A stretch of 7,516 bases of DNA. Source: Alphaproteobacteria bacterium (GTDB lineage: Bacteria > Pseudomonadota > Alphaproteobacteria > Reyranellales > Reyranellaceae). The stretch is from contig JABCYT010000145.1 in NCBI GenBank assembly GCA_013290035.1, forward strand, positions 1-7,516. Reading direction: 5' to 3'. The first letter of the stretch is position 1; each line of letters starts with the position of its first letter. A program made the translations under genes and the position numbers. Shown here piece after piece: positions 1 through 6,619 of this stretch. Under the pieces are notes generated by a model that worked only from the letters and a program-made list of their open reading frames with translations, was not told the origin of the DNA and searched no databases.

Positions 1-867
1 CGCCTGGCGCTGTAGCGCGGTCTCGGTGAAGTTGCCGTGGCTGAACAGGGTGCGGTTGAAATAGAGGTGATAGGGCGCCATTTCCTTGACCGCCTGGGCC
101 TTCGAATCGGCGACATAGGCGTTGATGCCGAGCGACAGATGGTTGGGCGTGATGCGGTGACCCGCATTGGCGAGGCACTTGGCGTAATAGGCGATGATGT
201 CGTTGCGCAGCCCGCCGCCGCCGAGGCCCGGGGTGATCGGGATGTCGTGCTTGCCGGCGAACTCGATCGATTCCTTGCTGCCGACGATCGGAATCCAGAT
301 CTCGGGATGGGGCCGTTGCACCGGGCGGGGCCAGATCGCCACGTCCTTGTATGACCAGAACTTGCCCTGGTAGGAGAAGACGTCCTCGGTCCAGGCGCGG
401 GTGACGATCTCGAAGGCCTCTTCGAAGCGGGCGCGCGATTCGGCCAGCGGCACGTTGTGCACCTGGTATTCGCGCGGGATGCCGCGCGCGAAGCCCGAGA
501 TCAGCCGGCCGTTCGACAGGCAGTCGAGCATCGCCAGCTCCTCGGCCAGCCGCAGCGGCTCATGGAGCGGCAGCAGATTGCCGTAGATCAGCAGCTTCAG
601 CCTCTTGGTGCGCTGCGCGGCAGCCGACGCCATCAGGTTGGGCGAATTCATCAGCCCGTAGGGCGAGCAATGATGCTCGTTGAAGCCGACGCCGTCATAG
701 CCCAAGCGGTCCATCTCTTCCCAGGCATCGAGGTGCTCGGCGTAGGTACGGACCGCGACGTCGGCCTTGAAATGCCGCTGGCTCAGGGGATAGGGCAGCT
801 CCGAGCCCGTCTTCAGATGTTCGAGGTTCTCGCCGTACGCCAAAAGGTCGAAGACAAAGACTTTCAT
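1..867 (-). CDS. LLM class (luciferase-like) flavin-dependent oxidoreductase, 3' end missing
   Basis: Seen: an uninterrupted minus-strand frame starts at the ATG at 867-865 and runs off the left edge, giving 289 residues. The protein begins MKVFVFDLLAYGENLEHL. It carries hallmarks of the bacterial luciferase-like fold: a GVGFNEHH motif near residues 59-66, matching the EHH of luciferase-type enzymes, and LDCLSNGRL followed by GFARG near 114-129. A later stretch, WIPIVGSKESIEFA, fits the strand-helix unit after the flavin phosphate site. Family members usually have about 350-400 residues, so roughly 60-110 C-terminal residues lie outside the window. Known for the family: reduced FMN supplied by a separate reductase is used to activate O2 for monooxygenation. 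Context: the start is 12 bp after the SMP-30 lactonase stop, with a GGGGAG ribosome site 4 nt before the ATG, so the two are probably one operon. No signal peptide is seen, so it is probably cytoplasmic. The substrate is unknown; the family call is firm. Confidence 0.9.
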   Translation of the reverse strand, partial: MKVFVFDLLAYGENLEHLKTGSELPYPLSQRHFKADVAVRTYAEHLDAWEEMDRLGYDGVGFNEHHCSPYGLMNSPNLMASAAAQRTKRLKLLIYGNLLPLHEPLRLAEELAMLDCLSNGRLISGFARGIPREYQVHNVPLAESRARFEEAFEIVTRAWTEDVFSYQGKFWSYKDVAIWPRPVQRPHPEIWIPIVGSKESIEFAGKHDIPITPGLGGGGLRNDIIAYYAKCLANAGHRITPNHLSLGINAYVADSKAQAVKEMAPYHLYFNRTLFSHGNFTETALQRQA

Positions 868-871
868 GGTG

Positions 872-877
872 CTCCCC
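872..877 (-). promoter_or_regulatory. Ribosome binding site of the left LLM oxidoreductase
   Basis: Minus-strand GGGGAG lies in the 12-bp gap between the lactonase stop and the oxidoreductase ATG at 867. It supports that start and suggests translation from a shared message. Confidence 0.55.
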
Positions 878-879
878 GA

Positions 880-1728
880 TCAGGCTGCGACTCGCGCCGG
901 CGGCAACGCGAGGCCCGCGACCTCGACCCGTGTGCGAAAGATGCTGCCGCAATTCTCCGATGGCCCGCCGCGCGAGCCGGTGACGATGTAGAGATCGCAG
1001 AGGTCGTCGCCGCCGAAGCACAGGCTGGTGACCATCGGCAGCGGCACCGGCAAATCCTGCCGGTGCGTGCCGTCCGGGTTGAACACGACCACCCGGCCGC
1101 CATGGGCGTCGGCCACCCAGACCGACCCGTCGCTCGCCACCTTGAGGCCATCCGGCACGCCGTCGGCGCCGAGAGCAGCGAACTGGCGCCACGGTCCCAC
1201 CGAGCCGTCCGCCGCCACGTCATAGACGCGGATCAGGGCGACGCGAGAGTCGCAATGGTAAAGGCGCCGGCCGTCCGGCGAAAAACCAAGGCCGTTAGTC
1301 AGCATGACGCCATCCGACAGCGTGCGCATCGTGCCGTCGAGATCGATCACATGAAGATGGCCGGGCCTGGGCGCATCGCCGCCGAAGACACGGAAGGCGA
1401 GCGAACCGACATAGACGCGCCCTGCCCGATCGGCGGTGAGGTCATTGAAACCCGTGGCGCCCGGGATGGCGTCCAAGGACAGCAGCGAACGGGTGTGGCC
1501 GTCGGCCAGCCGCACCAAGGCGATGTCGCGTCCGCCCACCACCAGGCCGTCCGATGCATGCAGCGCCATGCCGCCGATGCCGCGGCGCTTGGGGATCACC
1601 GGCGACACGGTCCCGGCGCGATCCAGCAGATGCACGCCCCCATTGATGACGTCGCTGAAATAGAGTCCGCGACCCGGATCCCAGACGGGGCCTTCGATCA
1701 AGCCAAAGCCCGTCGCTACGCGTTCCAT
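880..1728 (-). CDS. SMP-30/gluconolactonase/LRE family protein (lactonase)
   Basis: Seen: 282 residues from the ATG at 1728, beginning MERVATGFGLIEGPVWDP. The metal ligands of the SMP-30 six-bladed propeller are in place by motif: Glu12 (IEGPVW), Asn95 (GFNDLTAD), Asn145 (LTNGLGFSPDG) and Asp193 (GVPDGLKVASDG). Known: the family uses a divalent metal to hydrolyse sugar or other lactones. The Arg found just before the NDG motif in animal SMP-30 is replaced here (TGFND), so the substrate probably differs. Start choice: an in-frame ATG at 1761 would add 11 residues, but it overlaps a TATAAT box and has no ribosome site, whereas 1728 follows a purine-rich GGGGGGAAAGAAG and matches the usual family N-terminus. 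It has no signal peptide. It is first in a likely two-gene operon with the LLM oxidoreductase, whose product it may hydrolyse (inference). Confidence 0.9.
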   Translation of the reverse strand: MERVATGFGLIEGPVWDPGRGLYFSDVINGGVHLLDRAGTVSPVIPKRRGIGGMALHASDGLVVGGRDIALVRLADGHTRSLLSLDAIPGATGFNDLTADRAGRVYVGSLAFRVFGGDAPRPGHLHVIDLDGTMRTLSDGVMLTNGLGFSPDGRRLYHCDSRVALIRVYDVAADGSVGPWRQFAALGADGVPDGLKVASDGSVWVADAHGGRVVVFNPDGTHRQDLPVPLPMVTSLCFGGDDLCDLYIVTGSRGGPSENCGSIFRTRVEVAGLALPPARVAA

Positions 1729-1759
1729 CTTCTTTCCCCCCGGGCGACCTTTTGGGGTC

Positions 1760-1765
1760 ATTATA
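1760..1765 (-). promoter_or_regulatory. Candidate -10 box of the lactonase-oxidoreductase operon
   Basis: Minus-strand TATAAT is a perfect match to the sigma-70 -10 consensus. It would place a transcript start near 1753, about 25 nt before the lactonase ATG at 1728. No good -35 hexamer is present at 15-19 bp spacing, and that region overlaps the ribosome site and start of the divergent gene. A promoter here would therefore depend on an activator or be weak. Confidence 0.4.
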
Positions 1766-1780
1766 GGTTCCGCTTTGCAT

Positions 1781-1788
1781 GGGAGGAA
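1781..1788 (+). promoter_or_regulatory. Ribosome binding site deciding the start of the F420-like oxidoreductase
   Basis: GGGAGGAA lies 5 nt before the ATG at 1794. An in-frame upstream ATG at 1779 immediately precedes and partly overlaps this site, so it cannot use it. The gene therefore starts at 1794. Confidence 0.7.
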
Positions 1789-1793
1789 CCGCG

Positions 1794-2831
1794 ATGAAAT
1801 TGGGCCTGGCGATCGGCTATTCCGGCGCGCATCTCGACATTCCGGTGAAGCTCGTGCAGCGCGCCGAGGAGCTCGGCTACGAATCGGTGTGGACGGCGGA
1901 AGCCTACGGTTCCGACGCGGTGACGCCGCTGGCCTTCCTGGCGGCGCATACCAGCCGCATCAAGCTCGGCACCGGCATCATGCAGTTGGCCGCCCGGACG
2001 CCGGCGAATGCGGCGATGTCGGCGGCGACGGTCGATGCGATGGCCGGCGGCGGCCGCTTCATCGTGGGCCTCGGCGTATCGGGCCCGCAGATCGTCGAAG
2101 GCTGGTACGGCCAACCGTGGGGCAAGCCCTACTGGCGCATCCGCGACTACGTCGCGATCATGCGCAAGATCTTCACCCGCGAGGCGCCGGTGACGCATGA
2201 CGGCCGCGAGATCGCGCTGCCCTACAACGGGCCCGGCGCCATGGGAATCGGCAAGCCACTCAAATCCATCCTGCACATGAACCCGCACATCCCGATCTAC
2301 CTGGCGACCGGCAACGAATCGACCGTCAAGCTGACCGCCGAGATCGCCGATGGCTGGCTGCCCATGGGCTTCATGCCCGGCGCCATGGAAGAGTACAGGC
2401 CGTGGCTCGAGGAGGGCTTCCGCCGGGCCGGCAACGGCAAGGGTTTCGCGAACTTTTCCGTCCATGCCTCGGTGCATGTCGAGGTCGACACCGACGTCGC
2501 CGGAGCGCTCGGCCGGCTGAAGCCGGAGGTGGCGCTTTACGTCGGTGGCATGGGCCACCGAACCAAGAACTTCCACAACGACATCATGGTGCGCCGCGGC
2601 TTCGGCGATGCGGCGAAGCGCATCCAGGAGCTCTACCTGGCGGGCCGCAAGGACGAAGCCATCGCCGCCGTGCCCGACGAATGGGTCGACATGAAGTCGC
2701 TGGTCGGCCCGCCGGCCCGCATCCGCCAGCGCTATCGCGCCTGGGAGGAAAGCGGCGCCGATTCGCTCAACGTGCGGTCGCGCCAGCCCGAGGCGCTGGA
2801 AGCGATGGCCAAGGCAGCGCGCCTCAACTAG
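1794..2831 (+). CDS. LLM class F420-like oxidoreductase (Rv3520c-type subfamily)
   Basis: Seen: 345 residues, full length for this subfamily. The start is MKLGLAIGYSG, followed by LVQRAEELGYESVWTAEAYG (about 20-39), then IKLGTGIMQLAARTPANAAM (about 56-75), a GRFIVGLGVSGPQIVEGWYG motif (about 87-106) and IPIYLATGNESTVKLTAEIADGW in the second half. These are the successive strands and loops of the F420-dependent branch of the luciferase-like TIM barrel. Known: close relatives in actinobacteria are annotated as F420-dependent (Rv3520c family), but most have no proven substrate, and some members use FMN. Whether this host makes F420 cannot be seen here. The gene is divergent from the lactonase operon across 65 bp and is followed 13 bp after its stop by a strong hairpin, so it is probably monocistronic. 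It has no signal peptide and is probably cytoplasmic. The family is confident; cofactor and substrate are open. Confidence 0.9.
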   Translation: MKLGLAIGYSGAHLDIPVKLVQRAEELGYESVWTAEAYGSDAVTPLAFLAAHTSRIKLGTGIMQLAARTPANAAMSAATVDAMAGGGRFIVGLGVSGPQIVEGWYGQPWGKPYWRIRDYVAIMRKIFTREAPVTHDGREIALPYNGPGAMGIGKPLKSILHMNPHIPIYLATGNESTVKLTAEIADGWLPMGFMPGAMEEYRPWLEEGFRRAGNGKGFANFSVHASVHVEVDTDVAGALGRLKPEVALYVGGMGHRTKNFHNDIMVRRGFGDAAKRIQELYLAGRKDEAIAAVPDEWVDMKSLVGPPARIRQRYRAWEESGADSLNVRSRQPEALEAMAKAARLN

Positions 2832-2844
2832 AGACAGGGGCATG

Positions 2845-2872
2845 AAAAAGGCGGCCCTGCGGGCCGCCTTTT
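2845..2872. terminator. Bidirectional intrinsic terminator
   Basis: A perfect 12-bp stem (AAAAGGCGGCCC / GGGCCGCCTTTT) with a 3-nt loop lies between two convergent genes. On the plus strand it ends in TTTT, 13 bp after the F420-like oxidoreductase stop. On the minus strand it ends in TTTTT, 15 bp after the OmpA lipoprotein stop. It fits rho-independent termination of both transcripts. Confidence 0.85.
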
Positions 2873-2887
2873 CCGGATTTGGCGCGA

Positions 2888-3538
2888 TCAGTAGCCGCGC
2901 GGCGGCAGCGGGATCCTGGCGTTGGTCAGGAGCCGCTCCAGCGTGGGAACGCCCTCATCGTACGCACCGGCCTCGCACCTCGCGAGCGCGTTACCGGCAA
3001 CCACGTCGGATTGGTTGGTGGCGACGTTACGCCGATAGAGGGCGGCCAGCCTGCGGCAGTAGTCCAGCGGCGGCGGGACCGCAACGGGGGCCGTGGCCAT
3101 TTGGCCGCCGACCACGATCTCGACCCGCCGGTTCTGCGGCTCGCGCACGTTGTCGCCGGTCGGTACGAGCAGCTGGGTCTCGCCCTTGCCGACCACGGCG
3201 ATGGCGTCAGCCGGCACGCCTTGGCGAACCATTTCGTTCTTCACTGCGTTCGCGCGCCGGAGCGACAGGGCCATATTGTAGCTTTCCGGGCCGGTGGTGT
3301 CGGTGTGACCGGTCGCCGTGACGCGGGCGTTGCCGGTGGACCGGAAGGCCGTGACCGCCTGGGTGATCACATTCAGAGAAGCTGGCGAAAGCCGCGTGCT
3401 ATCCCAGTCGAAGAACACCATGAAGGTCGGAGCCTGCACCGCGGGCGGCGGAGGCGGTGGCGGCGGAGGTGGCGGTTCCGAGGCGCAGGCGCCCAATAGG
3501 AAAGTCGCCACAAACACAACCAGTAGCTTCTTGAGCAT
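2888..3538 (-). CDS. OmpA-domain peptidoglycan-associated lipoprotein with C-terminal extension
   Basis: Seen: 216 residues. Residues 1-17 are a lipoprotein signal (MLKKLLVV..., lipobox LGAC, lipidated Cys18). A run of 11 prolines (22-32) follows as a spacer, then an OmpA/MotB-type domain at about 38-145. That domain has FFDWDSTRLSP, the peptidoglycan motif ATGHTDTTG with Asp80, YNMALSLRRA with Arg95, and NRRVEIVV. These Asp and Arg residues bind diaminopimelate in the family. There is no beta-barrel. A further stretch of about 70 residues (147-216) carries two cysteines (161, 188) and ends LPPRGY; I do not recognise a named domain in it. Role: probably anchors the outer membrane to peptidoglycan from the periplasmic face. 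Start: the frame stays open to 4240, but that part overlaps ppc. The ATG at 3538 has GGGGGA 6 nt upstream and begins the signal peptide. A candidate EcfG promoter lies upstream. It is not pal, since no tol genes are nearby. Confidence 0.9.
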   Translation of the reverse strand: MLKKLLVVFVATFLLGACASEPPPPPPPPPPPAVQAPTFMVFFDWDSTRLSPASLNVITQAVTAFRSTGNARVTATGHTDTTGPESYNMALSLRRANAVKNEMVRQGVPADAIAVVGKGETQLLVPTGDNVREPQNRRVEIVVGGQMATAPVAVPPPLDYCRRLAALYRRNVATNQSDVVAGNALARCEAGAYDEGVPTLERLLTNARIPLPPRGY

Positions 3539-3544
3539 GATCCA

Positions 3545-3550
3545 TCCCCC
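3545..3550 (-). promoter_or_regulatory. Ribosome binding site of the OmpA lipoprotein gene
   Basis: Minus-strand GGGGGA lies 6 nt before the ATG at 3538. It decides the start in a frame that is open for another 700 bp upstream. Confidence 0.5.
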
Positions 3551-3562
3551 ATAAAGAGTTTC

Positions 3563-3647
3563 GGAACGCCGAGCGCTGTTCCAGGGACGGTATCCGGAAT
3601 AGGAACGCCCCGACGTGGAACGCTGCAGGACCGAAGAGGTTCCAGGG
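3563..3647. repeat. Cluster of GGAAC/GTTCC motifs upstream of the OmpA lipoprotein gene
   Basis: Five copies occur in 85 bp: GGAAC at 3563, 3602 and 3617, and GTTCC at 3578 and 3639. Three GGAAC copies extend to GGAACGC, and both GTTCC copies extend to GTTCCAGGG. Start-to-start spacing of 15 bp occurs twice (3563/3578 and 3602/3617). They could be sigma-factor or operator half-sites, or remnants of a duplicated promoter; no protein is assigned. Confidence 0.5.
3619..3643 (-). promoter_or_regulatory. Candidate EcfG (general stress response) promoter
   Basis: Read on the minus strand, GGAAC (3643-3639) is followed by 16 bases and then CGTT (3622-3619). This matches the alphaproteobacterial EcfG/RpoE2/SigT consensus GGAAC-N16-17-CGTT exactly. 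Transcription would begin near 3610, leaving a leader of about 70 nt before the lipoprotein ATG at 3538. The element is partly palindromic (GGAAC-N17-GTTCC), so the plus strand also reads GGAAC-N17-GTT. That orientation would run antisense into ppc and is less likely to be meaningful. Confidence 0.55.
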
Positions 3648-3716
3648 TGTTGCGCAAATGTAACGCGGCGCAGCTGGGCGACCACGCGCAACTTATTGGC
3701 GAAGGGAGGGAGGCCG

Positions 3717-3746
3717 AAAAGTGCGGGTGGCGGCGCGCCTACCCGC
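3717..3746 (-). terminator. Candidate intrinsic terminator of ppc
   Basis: On the minus strand GCGGGT (3746-3741) pairs with ACCCGC (3728-3723) around a GC-rich 12-nt loop. A TTTT tract (3720-3717) begins two bases later. The stem overlaps the ppc stop codon. The stem is short, so this is moderate evidence only. Confidence 0.45.
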
Positions 3747-6519
3747 TGTTCCGCAGGCCGGCCGCGATACCATTGATACTGAGGTGAATGCCCTGCACGA
3801 CGCCCGGGTCGGCGTCGCCCGCCCGATGACGCCGGAGCAACTCGATCTGAACGTGGTTGAGCGGATCGATGTAAGGAAAGCGGTTGCGGATCGAGCGCGC
3901 CAGCAAGGGATTGCCTTGCAGCAGCGTCTGCTGCCGCGTGATGGCGAGGACCGCGTCGATCGACGCCTGCCACTCGCCGCGAAGGCGGGCGAAGATCGCC
4001 TGACGCAGCTTGGCGTCGGCGACAAGCTCGGCGTAGCGCGAGGCGATGGCGATGTCGCTCTTGGCCAGCACCATGTCCATGTTCGAGAGCACGGTCCGGA
4101 AAAACGGCCAGTCGTCGTGCATCGCCTGCAGCGTCGCCATGCCGTTGCCCGACCGCGCGTCCGTCCACGCCTTGACCGCCGCGCCGAACCCGAACCAGCC
4201 CGGCAGCATCAGCCGGCATTGCGCCCAGCTGAACACCCACGGGATGGCGCGCAGGTCCTCGATGCGCTGCCGGCCCGAGCGAGACGCCGGACGGCTGCCG
4301 ATATTGAGGCTGGCGATTTCCTCGAGCACCGTGGATTCGCGGAAATACCGGTCAAAGCCTTCGGTCTCGTAGACCAGATCGCGATAGGCCCGAAAGGCAT
4401 GCGCCGACAGTTCTTCCATGACCGCGAGATAGTCGCCGGGGGGCGGAGGCCGGTTCCCCTCCAGCAGCGTCGCCTCGAGCGTTGCCGCGGCGAGGGTTTC
4501 GAGGTTGCGCCGGCCGACTTCGGCGTTGGAATACTTGCCGGCGATCACTTCGCCCTGCTCAGTGACGCGGATCTGGCCCTGCACGGCCCCCGGCGGCTGC
4601 GCGAGGATCGCCTCAAAGCTCGGCCCACCGCCCCGCCCGACCGAACCGCCGCGGCCGTGGAACAGGCGCAGCCCGACCTGGTGACGTCGAAAGATGTCGA
4701 TCAGCGCTAGTTCGGCCTTGTAGAGCTCCCAAGTCGAGGTCAGGTAGCCGCCGTCCTTGTTGCTGTCGGAATATCCCAGCATCACCTCCTGGGTGCCGCC
4801 ACGCGAGGCGAGCAGCCGGCGATAGGCCGGCAGGCCCAAAAGCTCGTCCATGATCCCGCCGCAGCGCTGCAGGTCGCCGATGGTTTCGAACAACGGCGCG
4901 ATGTCGACGTCGAGCCGCCCCTCGCGCGGGCGCAGCAGTCCCACTTCCTTGAGCAGCACCGCCACCTCCAGAATGTCGGAGACGCTGTCGGCCTTGGAGA
5001 TCACGTAAGTCGGCACGGCGGCCGGGCCGTAGCGGCGGTGCGCATCCGCCGTCACACGCAGCATCGCAAGTTCCCCGGCCGTTTCCTCTCCATACGACTG
5101 ATGCCGCGCCGCCAGCGGCCGCGGGTTGCCCATCTCGCCGGCGAGCAGCGCTACGCGCGCCTCCTCGGCCAGGGTCCCGTAGTCGGCACAGACTCCGGCT
5201 GCCTCGACCAATTCGGCCATGACGCGGGCGTGCACATCGGAATTCTGCCGCAGGTCGAGCGAGGCGAGATGAAAACCGAAGACGTCGACCGCGCGCCGCA
5301 ACGACCGCAAGCGGCCCCGCGCCAGGCCTGTCGAGCCGTTGGCCGAAAGCGAGTCGGAGAGTGTATCGAGGTCGGCCTTCAGCTCGCCCGCCGCTTCATA
5401 GGCCGGTGCCGGTCCGACCGCAGGGTGTGGTGCTTCCAGCCTGTCGAGCGCCCAGGCGGTGCCGGCCAGCCTGGCGTAGATGCCGACGATGGCGCGCCGG
5501 TAGGGTTCGTCCTGGCGCTCCGGCGAGCGGTCGGGCGAGCTCTCCGCCAGCGCGCGCAGGCCCTCGGAGATGCGCACGATGCGGCCATCGAGCGGCAACT
5601 CGCCGCCCAGCAGATGCAGCTCGTCGAGATAGAAACGCAGCGCACGCTGGCTTTGCATGGCGAGTGCCTGACGCGTCACGTCGGCCGTGACGAAGGGATT
5701 GCCGTCCCGGTCGCCGCCGATCCAGCTTCCCATGCGCAGGAAGGACGGCACGTCGAGGTCCCGCCATGCCGGATCGAGGGCGCCGAGGCGATCCTCGAGG
5801 TCGGCGTAGAAGACCGGCAGTGCGTACAGGAAGGTGTGGTCGTAATAGGCCAGACCATTGGCGACCTCGTCGATGACCCTGAGGCGCTTGCCGCGCACCA
5901 GGCTGGTCTGCCACAGGGTGAGCACGGCGCGGCGCAGCGCCCTGCGGTTGGCGGCCAGCTCTTCGGGCGTGAACTCGATGCGGTCGCGCTCGTCGAGCAG
6001 ATGCGCAATCTCCATCTCGCGGTCGATCGAGCTTTTGCGGCGAACCTCCGTCGGGTGCGCTGTCAGGACCGGGCTGCAGAGAGCGTGGGCGAAGAATGCC
6101 TGCAGCTGTTCCGGGGAGAGGCCGGCGTTGCGGGCGCGATCGAGCGCGTAGGCCATCGTGCCCTGGCGCGGCGGCGCCTTGGCCATGGCGTAGGCGCGGG
6201 TGCGGCGGATGTGATGCTGGTCTTCGGCGAGATTGGCGAGATGCGAGAAATAGCCGAAAGCCCGGATGATGCGCAGCGCCTGGTCCGTCGGCAAGCCGCT
6301 CATGATCGTCTGCAGTTCCTGGCGGGCAGCCTCGTCGGCGTTGCGGTGGAACTGGACTCCGGTACGCCTTATGTGTTCGACGAGCGCGAATACCGCATCG
6401 CCTTCCTGGGCCCGCACCGTGTCGCCCAGGATGCGCCCGAGCAACCGTATGTCGTAGCGCAGCGGGAGGTCCTTCTCGGGCGTTTCGCTGTGGTTCAGGG
6501 TTTCCATGGACTGCACCAT
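3739..6519 (-). CDS. ppc: Phosphoenolpyruvate carboxylase
   Basis: Role: adds bicarbonate to PEP to give oxaloacetate and phosphate, refilling the TCA cycle; cytoplasmic homotetramer. Seen: 926 residues from the ATG at 6519. Key motifs in order (E. coli equivalents in brackets): LTAHPTE with catalytic His155 (His138), [11 protein letters not shown] near 266-275, [11 protein letters not shown] with Lys588 (Lys546), [12 protein letters not shown] with Arg623 and Arg629 (Arg581, Arg587), IPWVFSWAQ near 759-767, VLAKSD with Lys820 (Lys773, aspartate site), and C-terminal [10 protein letters not shown] with Asn924 (Asn881). All catalytic and allosteric positions I can align are kept, so it should be active and probably aspartate-inhibited. 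The usual C-terminal NTG is NSG here. Start is uncertain: ATGs at 6573 and 6507 are in frame, and conservation begins only at [20 protein letters not shown] chose 6519 for a weak GAG ribosome site 7 nt upstream. About 200 bp separate it from the downstream lipoprotein gene. Confidence 0.97.
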   Translation of the reverse strand: MVQSMETLNHSETPEKDLPLRYDIRLLGRILGDTVRAQEGDAVFALVEHIRRTGVQFHRNADEAARQELQTIMSGLPTDQALRIIRAFGYFSHLANLAEDQHHIRRTRAYAMAKAPPRQGTMAYALDRARNAGLSPEQLQAFFAHALCSPVLTAHPTEVRRKSSIDREMEIAHLLDERDRIEFTPEELAANRRALRRAVLTLWQTSLVRGKRLRVIDEVANGLAYYDHTFLYALPVFYADLEDRLGALDPAWRDLDVPSFLRMGSWIGGDRDGNPFVTADVTRQALAMQSQRALRFYLDELHLLGGELPLDGRIVRISEGLRALAESSPDRSPERQDEPYRRAIVGIYARLAGTAWALDRLEAPHPAVGPAPAYEAAGELKADLDTLSDSLSANGSTGLARGRLRSLRRAVDVFGFHLASLDLRQNSDVHARVMAELVEAAGVCADYGTLAEEARVALLAGEMGNPRPLAARHQSYGEETAGELAMLRVTADAHRRYGPAAVPTYVISKADSVSDILEVAVLLKEVGLLRPREGRLDVDIAPLFETIGDLQRCGGIMDELLGLPAYRRLLASRGGTQEVMLGYSDSNKDGGYLTSTWELYKAELALIDIFRRHQVGLRLFHGRGGSVGRGGGPSFEAILAQPPGAVQGQIRVTEQGEVIAGKYSNAEVGRRNLETLAAATLEATLLEGNRPPPPGDYLAVMEELSAHAFRAYRDLVYETEGFDRYFRESTVLEEIASLNIGSRPASRSGRQRIEDLRAIPWVFSWAQCRLMLPGWFGFGAAVKAWTDARSGNGMATLQAMHDDWPFFRTVLSNMDMVLAKSDIAIASRYAELVADAKLRQAIFARLRGEWQASIDAVLAITRQQTLLQGNPLLARSIRNRFPYIDPLNHVQIELLRRHRAGDADPGVVQGIHLSINGIAAGLRNSG

Positions 6520-6582
6520 AATACGTCTCGCGGCACCGGTTTTGACATTCGCGTCGAGCCGCTTCGTTGGCATACTAACTGC

Positions 6583-6619
6583 ATGACTTCAGGACAGTTC
6601 GCATGACGGTGACCCAATG
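6583..6619 (+). other. Chain of two mini-ORFs with overlapping stop/start codons before the NtaA-type gene
   Basis: ATG at 6583 opens a 7-codon frame (MTSGQFA) whose TGA overlaps the ATG at 6603. That ATG opens a 5-codon frame (MTVTQ) whose TGA overlaps the ATG of the monooxygenase at 6617. Each junction is ATGA. A plausible ribosome site, AGGA at 6591-6594, is 8 nt before the 6603 ATG, whereas the main gene start has only a weak GGTG. Ribosomes might load on the mini-ORF and re-start at the gene by termination-reinitiation. It may also be chance. Confidence 0.3.

Noticed and set aside
1044..1066. A perfect 9-bp inverted repeat (GCACCGGCA / TGCCGGTGC, 5-nt loop) inside the lactonase gene
   Set aside because: It lies in mid-gene, has no T tract, and is within what a GC-rich coding sequence yields by chance.
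1761..2843. A 360-codon minus-strand frame opposite the F420-like oxidoreductase
   Set aside because: The plus-strand protein has continuous family motifs and a strong ribosome site; the antisense frame has neither.
3539..4240. A 234-residue N-terminal extension of the OmpA lipoprotein frame
   Set aside because: It overlaps the 3' end of ppc in another frame, has low-complexity composition, and would bury the lipoprotein signal peptide inside the protein.
6518..6523. A minus-strand TATTAT just at the chosen ppc start
   Set aside because: It overlaps the ATG at 6519 and lacks a -35 box, so it is weak as a promoter. It could matter only if ppc starts at 6507.
6542..6547. A perfect plus-strand TTGACA between ppc and the NtaA-type gene
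   Set aside because: No acceptable -10 box lies 15-19 bp downstream; the nearest AT-rich hexamer (CATACT at 6571) is 23 bp away, so I do not call a promoter.
5038..6606. A 522-codon plus-strand open frame opposite ppc, and a similar 446-codon frame at 457-1797
   Set aside because: They lie antisense to clearly conserved genes, have arginine- and alanine-rich composition with no domain signature, and are what high GC third-position bias produces on the opposite strand.
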